Positions 46,395 to 58,454 are shown, counted from the first letter of the stretch. The stretch is 64,000 bases of DNA from Purshia tridentata (GCA_003254885.1 QANT01005266.1:62001-126000); one strand, 5' to 3'. The notes: generated by a model from the letters alone, not told the origin. Translations and numbers: made by a program.

Positions 46395-47024
46395 CATGGA
46401 TGACTTGGGGTGGATGCCATGATAACCAGATTTCAAGTCATAAACAAGCTGATGGTTGGGGTCAGAAGCTGTGACCAAAGGGGGTGGACATGGATATCTG
46501 CATGTGAAATTCTGATGGAGGTGGAGGCATTGACCATGGAGATACAGTTAAGTTAGCAGGAAGAGGCTTCTACCTCCAATGAAATTGCAGAGGGCCAAGA
46601 ATTTTCATTGCTATATCATTTGTGCTCAGTGATTCTTCTTTTCAAAATGTGCACCCATTTGGCTAGTCTGGTCCGAGCTAAATATACCTAAAATATGTTG
46701 CCCTGTAATTTGGCCAAGAAAGCAGTGGAATTGTAGTTTTATGGAGTCAGACCACCTATTATACACTTATGAGTATATTATATATTTACATTCTACTACC
46801 ATGTTCTGCACAATTATTTGCGAGGTTACTGATTTATGTCTATGTTGAAGATTTGAATTCTACATCACCATTAGCCCCTAAGACGAGAGTTCAAAGCAGA
46901 CGGTGACTAAACTGTGCACGTTAATCCCAGTGACAAAAACGACTTCCAGTTCTAGAGTCGGGTTAGCCATGAGTTTCAATAATTTTGTTATAAAATAAGT
47001 TTAAAGAATAACAATCTCAATTGG
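46395..47024. other. 3' UTR and intergenic DNA
   Basis: Mostly 3' UTR of the RS-rich gene, then AT-rich DNA upstream of the tRNA gene. CAA triplets occur just before the tRNA (around 47010-47020), as is common for plant tRNA transcription starts. Confidence 0.5.
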
Positions 47025-47096
47025 GTCGTTGTAGTATAGTGGTAAGTATTCCCGCCTGTCACGCGGGTGACCCGGGTTCGATCCCCGGCAACGGCG
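47025..47096 (+). tRNA. tRNA-Asp (anticodon GTC)
   Basis: The 72 bases fold as a cloverleaf. The acceptor stem pairs GTCGTTG with CAACGGC (one G-T pair). The D-arm contains GTATAGTGGTAAGTAT. The anticodon loop CCTGTCA holds GTC at 47058-47060. The T-arm is CCGGG TTCGATC CCCGG. The discriminator is G. There is no intron and no encoded CCA. A T-run (CAGTTTTTAA) 5 bases downstream fits RNA polymerase III termination. Confidence 0.97.
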
Positions 47097-47100
47097 CTCA

Positions 47101-47108
47101 CAGTTTTT
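47101..47108 (+). terminator. RNA polymerase III T-run after tRNA-Asp
   Basis: A run of five T follows the tRNA 3' end within a few bases, the usual pol III stop signal. Confidence 0.6.
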
Positions 47109-47403
47109 AAATAATATGATTATTTTATTTTATTTTTGTATTTTTTTTAACGCGGGTGACCTGGAGAAGCTCAATTCAGTTGCGTGGCGCCGCTTGATTG
47201 GCTGCACTGCAAATATGACGCATGCCGCACCCAAAACAGCCAATCAAATTCGAGTATTCGACCACTTGGAATAAAAAATTGAAAAGAAATAAAAGATAAA
47301 GCTGGCACTGAGGTCGTCCATTTTTCTCCGTCTCTCTGTTTGCATTTCTAAGCTAAGCTCTCACATTTCTCCGTTCATCCCTCCATTACGGTGCGTACAA
47401 TCA

Positions 47404-48418
47404 ATGGCTGTGAATCGATGGTTGAGGCCTGAGGTAAGCTCAGATCTACACTCAGACTTCACTTTTACTTTGTTTGGGGACTATTTCGATTAACGTCTTT
47501 GATTTTGTTTCTTGGCCCATCCTGTGTAGGTTTACCCGCTATTCTTGGCCGTAGGGGGTGCCGTGGGTATCTGCGGGTTTAGTTTGGTCCGCCATATCTG
47601 CATCAACCCTGAAGTCAGGTCTATCTCTCTCTCTCTCAAAACACATTTTATAAGTTTTATTACCAAATATTTGATTTTATTTCGATGTCAACTCAGCTAG
47701 CTTAAATTGTACCCAGAAATAGTAAAAAAGAAAAACAGTAATTAGCGGAAATTAGGTGCTCCAAAATTAATCATTAGAGAGGTAAACTAAATATTTAAGG
47801 CCAAAAGAACCTGATTTTGTGATTATGAGAATAGATCGCCTCTGTAATTGTTTATATAAAACATTTATACACATAATCAGTTTTAACCTTTCGAGCTCCT
47901 GCATTCTAGCAACCAAAATCATTCACATAGGTTTCTATGGACTCATGCACTTGTGGAGTTGTACATGTTAGCGAGACCTTTTCTTCTTATTTTGTTGGTC
48001 CTTTCCTATAAAGTGAAAGAAGTTTATTCTATATTAAACAGGTTCATGTAATCATATACTTGATAAAGTCCATTTGGGAAGATGAATGTGTAGCAGGGTG
48101 TACTTGAATATAGGCGTGGTACGATAAATATGATATGTGTTTGTGTTGGGGGAGAAGTTGAACTGGATGTGCAAAGACAAGACAGTGTCTTATAATCTGT
48201 GTATTTGTACTGCAATGGATGTTTTAACTTGCAATAATACTCTCTGTTTTTCTTTGTAAATCAGAGTGACCAAGGAGAACAGGGCTGCTGGAGTATTGGA
48301 TAATTTCGCTGAGGGAGAAAAGTACACTGAGCATATGCTGAGGAGATTTGTCCGCAACAAGTCCCCAGAAATCATGCCAAACATCAACAACTGGTTCACA
48401 GACCCAAGCCGAAGCTAA
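47404..48418 (+). CDS. B12D / complex I MLRQ-like small mitochondrial membrane protein
   Basis: Exons 47404-47433, 47530-47618 and 48265-48418 give 90 residues. The start MAVNRWLRPEVYPLFLAVGG leads into one hydrophobic segment (YPLFLAVGGAVGICGFSLV). The conserved RHICINPEVRVTKENRAAGV, EGEKYTEHMLRRFVRNKSPE and IMPNINNWFTDP blocks follow. This is the plant B12D family, related to the NDUFA4/MLRQ subunit of respiratory complexes. It is expected in the inner mitochondrial membrane and is often induced in seeds, senescence or low oxygen. Intron positions are in frame with GT-AG ends. The length is normal for the family. It lies 308 bases downstream of the tRNA gene. Confidence 0.93.
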
Positions 48419-49418
48419 TTGTGTTGCATAATATTTTCTTTCAAAAAAACTAAATCAGAGATATAGACTCTAAATTGTCTTTTCGTGATTGGAGCAGAAC
48501 TAGTGTTCAATTTGTCTTCTGTATGAGGCTTACATCGAAAATAAACTGAGTGGATTATGATGTGAACTTAAATTTGGTTTTTATGAGATGATTATTGGCT
48601 TCTGCATATTAATTGGTTGTTAATTATATTATGATGGGCATCTGTACATTGATGGCAATGTAACCCACGTAACATTTGTCATTTAAGATCGCATATATAG
48701 ACATAACTTTAATTGGCCAAGAAGAATTACTTGGTAGATTAATATTATATTCTGTTATATTACTCCTCTCCTTTGCTTCTTCTTTGTAAAAAAAACATTT
48801 CAATGGCACCATTTCATCAATTTTAAGGACATGCGCTGGTTTTCTGGTAGCATCGTGAATGCGGCTATGGAGTCTGATATCGTTGGAGTACCATAAAAAT
48901 TCCAAGGGCCCAACTCCAACCTTAGAATACATAGCATCAATGATAACAATAAATAAATTAAGGCCATATGCAGACACAAGTTATGATAGAGCCGAGACAT
49001 GAAAAACAAATAAGCTTTAAGAGGACAATATAAGAATAGCTTTTTAGGGCCGGATATACCATTAGTAAATGATTATTCTTATAATATCCGTCAAGATCGT
49101 AAGAACTAAATCAGCACAGGCTTCTAACCACAACAATCAAGTCGTAATGTAATACAGAGATGGGAAATGATTTTAATGCTAAAACTTGTATCCTAGAAGA
49201 CTAAAGCACCACAATCAGAATGAAATTTTCTGCAGCAATCAAATTCATCAACATTGTTGATAGCTGTAACTAATCATACACGAGAATAGACTACAAGTTC
49301 TGCAGCAACAAAAAAGCCAAAAGCTATGCTCACATGTGATCCACTTCAAGCTTCTAATGGGTTGTTGATTTCCATGTGCCAAAACTGGCAGAGAAGAGGA
49401 ACCCCATCTGACGAGAAA
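48419..49418. other. Convergent 3' intergenic region
   Basis: This holds the 3' UTRs of the B12D gene (from the left) and of APC8 (from the right). The sequence is AT-rich. I see no gene or repeat. Confidence 0.5.
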
Positions 49419-51914
49419 TCACGGAGGAAAGTGCTCAACATCCATTAATGGATTACGAGATTGTTCTATTCTCATTCCTCGAAGTAAACTTTTTGCTGTT
49501 TCCTTTTCCTGTAGTGAGACAGAAATAACAATTATGTCCAGTTGATTTTAAATATTGTTAAGTATTCATTAAATTTCTTTCTTTTTTGCCAGAATCTTTG
49601 TTAAATTTCAATGCTATATTTAGGAAAACCGTATACAGAGAAAGAGCAATTGTAACTCACTGGGCCAGTATAATCCAGAAGACGGGTACAGTAGACCTCT
49701 GCTTCTTCAAATCTTTTCTGCTGTTCGTAGTATCGAGCAAGAAATAGCAGAGTTTCAACCCTATTAGGTCCTTCCCTATCTTCAGCTTCCATCCTCTCCA
49801 AATCTTTCTTGTAGTAATAAGCCGCCTCTTCAGAACGTCCAAGTTCAGAATGTAGCTTTGCTAGCTGGTGCAGGGCAATTGCTTCCCTGTCATTACAATT
49901 TACTGCCCTTTTGTAACACTTCATTGCTTCTTCAATCATGTGGAGCTGTTCAGTTTCATAACACTGAGCCATGGCAATCCACAACCGAGAATCATTTGGC
50001 TGCAAGAATACAGATTTCTTGAAGTAATGAAGAGCATAAAAGGGCATGCCCATCATCTCATAAGCTTGTCCTAATCCATACCAAGCTCGATAATCACATG
50101 GATTTATATCTACAGCATGCCGATAAGCATCAGCTGCTGCTGGGGTGTTTTTCATCTCAACATATTCATGACCCATAAGGGTCCAGGCAGATAAATAATT
50201 TCTGTTCAGTTTGAGTGCCCTCCTAAAGTACACAACTGACTTCTCATGCTGCCCTTTTAAGCTGTAATAATTCCCAATAATGCAACAAGATTCAGGTCTG
50301 TATTTATCAGTCATAAATACCCTATGGGCAAGGTAACTTAGTGAAGAGAAGCATTCCTTTGCATATAGCACATTGGAATACATATCCATGTCCTCCACTC
50401 GGTAAGGGTCATTCCTGAGAAGTTCTTCAAAAATTGCTTCAACTTGTTCAAATTCCCTTAAACTGTATTGGGCCTTTGCAATTTGAGCCTGAATGTAATT
50501 ACTAAAACTAAAAGTGCCCTGCAGATATTCATATTTTGCTTTGGATTCATTGTACATCCTTAGTTCTTGGTAAACATTGGCAAGAAAGAAGTCCTTCATC
50601 CAATGGTTATTGAGATTAAGGCTGTTCAAGCTGTCAACTGTAGTGCACAAGGACAGCAGCTCTGACCAGGCATTCCAGTTCCAAGGGTAGCTATTAACAG
50701 ACTCCACAAGAACTGTACAAGCAAGGTTCTCGCTACCTTTCTGTTTGAGCACAAGACCATACAAGTACAGCTCAAATGGATCAATTGTGGCATTTTTGCG
50801 AAGAGTTGACAACTCCCTCTCAAGAGAAACCAGTTCACGATTCACAGTGTCGCTCTTACCTAGGGGTCCCTCAAGTTCAATCATTTCTTCCTCTTTCCGC
50901 TTTTCTCCAGCCTTCATTTTAAAGAATAGAAATGAGGAAGAATATACAATTATAACTTCTAAAATGAAATAGGTTGGCTCATAAAAGTAAAGTGTTTTAG
51001 AACAAATAAGAAACTCCTATGGGTGTTTTCTTGTAATATTAAACTAAAACAGATTTATTAAAGTATCCTACAACCAAACTATATAAATCCGATTGGATTT
51101 CTCAACCTGACTGCTGATTGAAACCGTTTTGACACCAAGTCTGTATATTTGATCCTAGTTGCTGATCTACACAGACTTGTATCCCGGGATCATTATTTAC
51201 CTGAGTAGTAACTAGTAACACTAACCCGGAAAGTTTTTATTTTATTTTTTATCAACTACATTAAACCCGAACTGAATCACCACCATTTGAACTAGTTCAT
51301 GCTAAAATGTGAAAAGTAAAGACGTGGAATATGTGCATACACATAAACCTTACTAAATCAATTTATTTCATGTAATCTACAAAAGCCACACCAGGAAAAA
51401 AGAAAACTTTGATTTGCAGAGAGTGAAGAGAGAATGTAACTAACCAGATAAAGAGCGTAGCAGCGCAAAAAGACTGATTTTTTTCCCGTTTGATCACGAA
51501 GCACGTGAGCAGCTCTTCTGTACTCCCGGCAATCAAAATAGGACTTAGCAAGAAGGTAAAAATCACCGTCTACAATGTCGTCTTCCTCCATTACCGGAGT
51601 GGAGACATACGACACGCCAGCAGCCGGCGTTGAAGTGACGTCGTTTGTGCGGAATCTCCGGCGAATGCTGGAGCTCCCGCGCTGGAATCTGGTGTTCGCA
51701 GGCGTAAACTTCGCCGGGTCTTGCTCGATACCCACCAGCTGCTCCGCTGCCCTGAAAATTGAAAATTGGTCACATGCCGAACATCAATAGCTGTAAAGCA
51801 GCTCAATTGGGGTTTTAGGGTTTGGTACCATTTGGAAGCGGCGTAGAGACAACGATCGCTTAGCTGACGAATCGCAGTTCGAAGCTCGTTCCTGTAATTC
51901 TCTTTCGAATTCAT
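49419..51914 (-). CDS. APC8: Anaphase-promoting complex subunit 8 (CDC23)
   Basis: Exons 51914-51829, 51751-51445, 50911-49661 and 49508-49419 give 577 residues, as expected for plant APC8. The N-terminal part (MNSKENYRNELRTAIRQLSD) contains the APC8 dimer region. From about residue 85 onward tetratricopeptide repeats follow, for example YRPESCCIIGNYYSLKGQHE, YLSAWTLMGHEYVEMKNTPA and YRAWYGLGQAYEMMGMPFYA. TPR subunits form the scaffold of the APC/C ubiquitin ligase that degrades cyclins and securin in mitosis. The C-terminus ends RNPLMDVEHFPP, encoded by a 90-base last exon. The gene is intact and probably single-copy. It is divergent from the PPR gene at 52202 with 287 bases between start codons. 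Confidence 0.96.
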
Positions 51915-52201
51915 CGATTCCCTCTCTGTGTTTGCTTCAACATCCGACCGATGGCCGCCTCTAACTTGCGCCGTGAGTGACGGTGCTACTGAGCTAGACC
52001 TCGCGCGCAGCTTCAGATTTTCAAAAACAGAAATCAAAATGTTTGTGGTGGTTTTGGTCCCTCGTGGGTTTTTACCAGAAACGGGCTAGGCCGCTAAAGA
52101 AAAAAAGGCCCAGCCCAATTAAATTGAGCCCAAAAAGTATGTTTGGCTGGAGAGAAAATAAGGAGGGAAAATGTAACCACCAACGGCTGCAACTCTAAAA
52201 C
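51915..52201. promoter_or_regulatory. Compact bidirectional promoter between APC8 and OTP43
   Basis: Only 287 bases separate the start codons of the divergent APC8 and PPR genes. Both 5' UTRs and core promoters must fit here. No TATA-like element is obvious, as is common for housekeeping genes. It may hold a shared bidirectional promoter. Confidence 0.5.
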
Positions 52202-53659
52202 ATGCTTCCTCTGTTTCGTAGACAGAAAACCCCAAAACCCAGTTTGGCAATTCCATGTCGCAGCCTCACCACGTCACCACCAGAACCGCCTCAAGACGAC
52301 GCTGCCTTGGCCAACCTTATTATCAAATCCGACCCGCAATCTCTGACCCGGACCCTTCACGACCCGAATATCGAGTGGAGCTCCGATTTAGTCAACAAGA
52401 CCCTGAAGCGCCTCTGGAACCACGGACCCAAAGTCCTCCAATTCTTCAAGGTCCTCGACCACCACCCCAACTACACGCACTCCTCCTCCTCCTTCGACCA
52501 CGCCATCGACATCGCGGGCCGTCTGCGGGACCACAAGGCCCAATGGACCCTAGTGTCCCGAATGCGGTCCCGCCGACTCGGTCCAGGCCCAAGAACCTTC
52601 GCTATCATTACTGAGAGGTATGTTGCTGCTGGCAAACCTGATAGAGCTGTTAAGGTCTTCTTGTCTATGCACGAACATGGTTGTCCTCAGGATTTGAATT
52701 CCTTTAACACCATTCTTGATGTGCTTTGTAAAGCTAAGCGTGTTGAAAAGGCTTATAATTTGTTTAAGGTGTTTAGGGGAAGGTTTAAGGCTGATTGTGT
52801 TAGTTATAATATTCTTGCAAATGGGTGGTGTTTGGTTAAGCGAACTCCCAAGGCTTTAGAGCTTTTGAGGGAGATGGTGGAGAGGGGATTGGACCCGAGT
52901 TTGACGACCTATAATATAGTGCTTAAAGGGTATTTTAGAGCTGGTCAGATTAAGGAAGCTTGGGAGTTCTTTATGGAAATGAAGAAGAGGAAGTGTGAGA
53001 TTGATGTTGTTACTTATACTACTTTGGTTCATGGGTTTGGTGTTGTTGGGGAGATTAAGAAAGCTCAAAAGGTTTTCGATGAGATGGTTGGGGAGGGGGT
53101 CCTTCCTTCTGTTGCAACTTACAATGCTTTGATTGGAGTCTTGTGTAAAAAAGATAGTGTGGAAAATGCTGTATTGGTTTTTGAGGAGATGGTGAGCAAG
53201 GGTTATGTGCCGAATGTGACGACTTATAATGTGGTGATTAGAGGATTGTGTCATGCGGGTAACATGGAAAGGGCATTGGAGTTTATGGAGAGAATGAAGG
53301 ATGATGAGTGTGAACCAAATGTTCAGACATATAATGTTGTGATTCGTTACTTTTGCGATGCTGGAGAGATTGAAAAGGCGTTGAATGACTTTGAGAAGAT
53401 GGGTAGTGGGGATTGTTTGCCAAATTTGGATACATACAATGTTTTGATTAGTGCCATGTTTGTGAGGAAGAAACCTGAAGATCTGTTAGTGGCAGGGAAG
53501 TTGTTGATTGAGATGGTTGGTAGAGGGTTTTTGCCACGGAGGTTCACCTTCAATCGGGTTCTGGATGGGCTTTTGCTAACAGGTAATCAAGGTTTTGCAA
53601 AAGAGATTCTGAGATTGCAGAGCAGATGTGGCCGTCTTCCTCGTCAGGTCAAGTTATAA
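52202..53659 (+). CDS. OTP43: Mitochondrial P-class PPR protein, OTP43-like
   Basis: This is a single-exon gene of 485 residues. The basic, acid-poor N-terminus (MLPLFRRQKTPKPSLAIPCR) looks like a mitochondrial presequence. About ten 35-residue PPR motifs follow, for example SFNTILDVLCKAKRVEKAYN, TYNIVLKGYFRAGQIKEAWE, TYNALIGVLCKKDSVENAVL and TYNVVIRGLCHAGNMERALE. No E or DYW editing domain is present, so it is P-class. The sequence matches my memory of Arabidopsis OTP43 (AT1G74900, 482 residues) closely, including NLWNHGPK-like and EKMGSGDCLPNLDTYN blocks. OTP43 is required for trans-splicing of nad1 intron 1, hence complex I assembly. The start is the first in-frame ATG before the presequence. 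Confidence 0.88.
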   Translation: MLPLFRRQKTPKPSLAIPCRSLTTSPPEPPQDDAALANLIIKSDPQSLTRTLHDPNIEWSSDLVNKTLKRLWNHGPKVLQFFKVLDHHPNYTHSSSSFDHAIDIAGRLRDHKAQWTLVSRMRSRRLGPGPRTFAIITERYVAAGKPDRAVKVFLSMHEHGCPQDLNSFNTILDVLCKAKRVEKAYNLFKVFRGRFKADCVSYNILANGWCLVKRTPKALELLREMVERGLDPSLTTYNIVLKGYFRAGQIKEAWEFFMEMKKRKCEIDVVTYTTLVHGFGVVGEIKKAQKVFDEMVGEGVLPSVATYNALIGVLCKKDSVENAVLVFEEMVSKGYVPNVTTYNVVIRGLCHAGNMERALEFMERMKDDECEPNVQTYNVVIRYFCDAGEIEKALNDFEKMGSGDCLPNLDTYNVLISAMFVRKKPEDLLVAGKLLIEMVGRGFLPRRFTFNRVLDGLLLTGNQGFAKEILRLQSRCGRLPRQVKL

Positions 53660-55540
53660 ATCATGTTCAAATTCAGGTTGGCTCATGAACCATGCAGATT
53701 TGACTTCATTCAAATATTTTTCCGAGAAACCCATGACTGCTCTGAAGGGTTTTCCATCCCTGTCGAAATTTCAGCAGTTGGTCTTCGCTGCAAGACTTTC
53801 TTCTGCGCTGTCTGGTGTTAAAGCTCTACAATTTGGAGGATTTGATGCACTATGGTTGAACGAGAGATTTATGTGGCACCCAACTTGAGGATTTCACTGC
53901 TTTGCAAGCAGTCAACAAAATGGACTGGCTGAAGATGGTGTTATAGTTCTGATGACCCTCTTTCAGCAGTTTAGTGGAAACCAAGTACCATGTGTGGAAG
54001 AGACTTAATATGGGCAACAGGTCATGATGATCATTGGCTTAACAAGAAAAGAAGAATGTCAATGGTGTTTATGAGTTTGAAGGTTCAAATTTCCATTTCT
54101 ACCTTCGTATCGCCATCCCAAGTTTTGGAAGTATGTTGCCTCCAATTGGTTTGATAACATAAGCTTGTATTAGCTTGTTTAACTACGAGATCCACAATTT
54201 CTAAACGGAAGGAAATCATTTCTACCGTCGTCAAATTTGGAGTTGCATACATTAGTTTAGTTGAACCTTAAATGATATTAATAACAAGTAATTTTCATTA
54301 CTAGTACTCTAATATTCTACTTCAAGTATGTTACTGCAGCTTCAAAGAAGCTGGTTCCTTGACTTTTGTGAATCTAGGTTTTTAGATTTTCCAGAGATTT
54401 GTGATTGTAATCAAGTTCGGATCAACTGACATAAGCGTTTGTTTCATTACCAGTTGATATACAAATACTGTTTTCACTGTTCACCATGAACCAAGTTTGA
54501 TCAGCAGTATATTTGAAGAAAAGTGGAAGAGGAATCGTTAAATAATTATCCCAACTAATTGAGACTTTGTGCTCAAACACACCCTCGTTGTACTCTGCCT
54601 ATCCACCATCTTTCTCACCCCACCAAATTTGAAAATATGCTAAATCGGGGAGGGTGGGCAGCATCGACCCCAGGGTCAAACTAGTATTAGACCAGTTCCT
54701 GCAGTGAGGAAGGGAACGGGTTGGGTTGGGTGGGTGGTGTTCATTTTTTCTTTTTAAGTTAATTATAGTAATAATCTATGAAATATACTATGAGTATCAC
54801 TTTAGTCAATTAATTTCATTTATAAAATTTCGGAGTTATGAACTATTGTAAAGTATCACTTTAATTATTATGTATAATTCAGTACAAGATCAATCTAGAT
54901 TGAAATGTAGAACCGATCTCATCTCGTTGATTCCTTGTTGATGATGGAGTTGCAACTCGCGGTTGGAAGGTAGGGGTTGGCATTTAGGTTTTTTTTTTTT
55001 TTTTTCCCCAGTTTATTTAAGAAGTGAAAGTGAAATTTAAAAGTTAAAAATAAAAAAGATGTAGGAATGTGAGAAGATTAAGGTATATATAGAAAAGACT
55101 GTCTTTAAAAGTAGGGGTAAAAATGTAAAAAAAGAAGAATTAATCAAATCAAAAGCGATAATTCATGTTTAAGTGAGTGTAAGATTGAAAATTAAAGCGG
55201 GCAAAAAAGAAAGCGAGGGAGGCAAAGCCGGTAATTTGGCTGCGTTGCAAAATAATCCGAAATCGTGAGGAGCGTGATATTCCCGCTCATTGGAAGTTTT
55301 GAAAAAGGGGCCCAACCCTCGTCTCTCTCTTCCATCTTTCCGCAGCAGCTCCGCTCCTTTGGCTCGGCTTCAGATCCCAAAAACCCAAGCGCTCGCAAAT
55401 TTGAAAATTCTGACCCCGCCATTTACTCTAACCCCCTCCCCCCCATTCCTTAACGGTCCTTTCCCTCTCTATATTTCATTCGTCTTTTGTTTTCAGCCTT
55501 CACTCTTCACCTCCCTCCCTTCCCTCCAATTCTCTCAACC
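53660..55540. other. 3' UTR of the PPR gene and promoter of the E2F gene
   Basis: The left ~500 bases are GC-richer and probably transcribed 3' UTR. The middle is AT-rich with a T-run near 54991. The right ~350 bases are the leader and promoter of the DEL-type E2F gene, with CT-rich sequence and an E2F-like site at 55279. No additional gene is recognised. Confidence 0.5.
55279..55286 (+). promoter_or_regulatory. E2F-like site upstream of the DEL-type E2F gene
   Basis: ATTCCCGC fits the E2F consensus WTTSSCSS. It lies 255 bases upstream of the start codon. DEL1 is reported to be under E2F control in Arabidopsis, so a feedback site is plausible. One 8-base match is weak evidence on its own. 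Confidence 0.45.
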
Positions 55541-58454
55541 ATGGCGTCTAATGCAGCCGCAGCCCCACCCGAGCCTTCGTCCCGCCACCATGCCTATAGC
55601 CGAAAGCAGAAGTCCCTCGGCCTCTTGTGCTCCAAGTACTCTCTCTCTCTCCCCCTCCTCTTTTCAAGTTTCTTGATTCTTGAACGCTATTTCTCTAACT
55701 GTTCGCGCTGTTGTGCAGTTTCCTCAGCTTGTACAATCGCGACGGCGTGACCTCGATCGGCCTCGACGACGCCGCTTCACGATTAGGTATTCATCTCGCT
55801 TTAATCAATTTCCGCCGCTCAATTTCACGTTATCTCCTCATTCGTGTTATCCGATCTAATGCTTTTCTCCATGTGCAGGTGTTGAGCGGCGACGGATCTA
55901 CGACATCGTCAACGTCTTGGAGAGCGTTGGGGTCAGTTTTGTCTTTTTTCCCTTTCTGGGTATTTTCTTTTAATTTTTTCCCGCTGAATTTCGTTTACTT
56001 ATTTGGTTAATTTGGATTTTCAGGTTCTTGCTCGGAAGGCAAAGAACCAGTATACCTGGAAAGGGTTTGCGGCAATCCCTAAAGCTTTAAAAGAGCTTAA
56101 GGTTTTTATTTTTTCATTAAGCTTCAGATCTGCTCCAGTTCTCTCTTTTTTATTTTATTGTTATTTTTTGGAGGAACAGACATGGGGTAGGTTGAAATTT
56201 GGTACTGATTTTGCGTTTTGGTGGTTTCACAGGAAGAGGGTTTGAGAGAAAATTTCAATACCTTTGATGGAAACGATGATACAAAAGTAAGTGTTTTGAG
56301 TTATTCAAATGCTTGTTACTTTCTTAAATGAGGTTTTTGCTTTAATTTTTTTAAAATTTGATTTTTTATTCTAATTTCAAGAATTTGTTACTTTCTTTTT
56401 CTTCACAGGTTTCAGATGATGAGGATGATGATGAGAGATCTTCTGATCCCACAACTGGGAGTCAGAATGATAAGTGCAACCCTAGCATCAATCTTAAGTC
56501 TTCAGCAAACTCTAAAACTGGTAAAACTTTGTTTTTAGCGATATTTAAGCTTGCTTATGTGCCTTTTATATTGGGTCTAAAACAACAATTTTGGGTTACC
56601 AAGTATAATTTGATGATTCACACTTGCCGTGTAAGGCTGTATTTTTTAAGAGTTGGGCTAATTTTTAGGGAAGTTAAAATTCGGTTAATTCTATGCAGAA
56701 CTCAATTACTATGAATATTATATTTTTTTTGGTGATATTCTAAATTTTTTATTGGGGTTGATCTTTGCAGATAATAGGAGGGAAAAGTCACTGGCACTTC
56801 TTACACAGAATTTTGTGAAGCTCTTTGTCTGCTCCACTGTGAGTGACATGTTTGATTGCGATGTGCTCATTTTATAAAATTGTCATTAGTCTTCTATGTA
56901 ATTTGGGCCATCTTTGATTGTTATTTTATGAACTTGTAGGTAGAATTAATCTCCCTTGATGAAGCCGCGAGATTATTACTTGGGGATCAACACAATTCAT
57001 CAATAATGAGAAGTAATAAGTTTTGTACTTGCTTTGTTTATTCTTGATCATCTATTACATAAAAAGGACCCGAAACTATTGACTAACATTTGCTCCATAT
57101 GATAATTTGCAGCTAAAGTAAGGCGGCTTTATGATATTGCAAACGTTTTGTCCTCCATGAATCTGATTGAGAAGGTAAAACATTACAGCAAATCCTTAAA
57201 GGTAGAAAGAAATTTAAATATGTTGAATTTGAGAAATTTTAGAATTCAGCATCAGTTAATAGCTATTATAATCTCTTGCCAAACTTACATGTAACTTTCT
57301 TCTGTAAAAATATGCAGACCCACACAACAGATACAAGGAAACCTGCATTTAGGTGGCTGGGATTGAGAGGAAAAGAGGAGAATGTGGTTCCAGAAGAGTC
57401 TAGAAAAAGAACCTTTGGTGCAGATATCACAAACGTCAGTTTTAAGAGGGGCAAGGTAGAATCTTCTATTGGTGGGAATTTGGATGTGCAAAAACAAGTG
57501 AAACATGAAAGCCTAGAACGTGAGGTTGATAGGAGCAATTTGGAGGACTCAACAGATGTTCCAAAGAGCTACCAGTTTGGTCCTTTTGCTCCAGTCACTA
57601 TTGCCAGACCTGGCATACTTGGGAATAGCAACGTGAAGAAGGTGCATGACTGGGAGAGTTTGGCTTCTACTTATCGTCCACAGTATCAAAACCAAGGTAC
57701 CATTTTTTTGCTGGATCATGCAGTTTAGTGAAGGACTTCGATTCTCAATAGTCACATAACTATTTTTAGCATCTGTTCAGCTAATAACTTACATTTAGTA
57801 GTCAATGACCAATTCATTATAGGTTTAAATTCCCATCGGGAAACCAACAGAGACTAAGGACCTTCATTAATTTTTGTTGTATCTAGAGATGAATGATGGA
57901 CCCATCTTGTCTCTTGAGAGCTCCACCTTTTCTCTAAAATGGTCTATGATTATCATCAGCCTTGGTGAACCTTTTTGATGTAGGACCAGGAGGAAATAGT
58001 GGGAGAAAGAGAAGGGAGGAGGAAAAAGAATGAAACAGGAAAGGAGCCTAGGAGAGAAGTACAAGAACAAGGGAGCCGAAGCTGGGTTTCAATTTGTAAT
58101 ACCAAATTCAATATTCAAGTATCCTCCATTAGGTTCCAATAGGGTTTATTTATGTACTAGGCTGTCCAAACCCAACGTAGAAATAAAGCCAACAGGAGAA
58201 CCCTATTAGTATAGGAAAGCAAATTTCAATAGCATTAGAATCCCCAATTAAAGTTGAGCAATCCCTACATAATATAAAAATCACAAAATTCAAAGTTCTT
58301 TGTAAAATATCCCATCACCCTTTGATGCAAAATTACTAATTCAAAGGTTTTGCTTGATCTTGCAGCTTTAAAGGACCTGTTTTCTCATTACATGGAAGCA
58401 TGGAAGTCATGGTACTCTGAAGTTGCTGGGAAGAATCCAATCCAAATTTCTTGA
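55541..58454 (+). CDS. DEL1: Atypical DEL/E2F transcription repressor (DP-E2F-like)
   Basis: Eleven exons (55541-55635, 55719-55786, 55879-55931, 56024-56101, 56233-56286, 56409-56520, 56771-56838, 56940-57012, 57113-57174, 57318-57696, 58366-58454) give 376 residues. Two winged-helix DNA-binding domains are present: the first with ERRRIYDIVNVLESVG at residues 57-72, the second with KVRRLYDIANVLSSMN at 202-217. An acidic linker (SDDEDDDERSS) separates them. There is no dimerisation, marked-box or RB-binding region. This is the DEL class, which binds E2F sites as a monomer and represses endocycle genes such as CCS52A. Position in the block points to DEL1 (AT3G48160) but DEL2 or DEL3 is not excluded. 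The last intron (57697-58365) is long and looks partly repeat-derived. Confidence 0.92.

Noticed and set aside
52856-53254. Minus-strand open frame of 132 codons
   Set aside because: It is antisense to the PPR repeats of the OTP43-like gene and resembles no family.
55290-56245. Open frames running through early exons and introns of the E2F gene
   Set aside because: They ignore GT-AG junctions that restore the two winged-helix domains.
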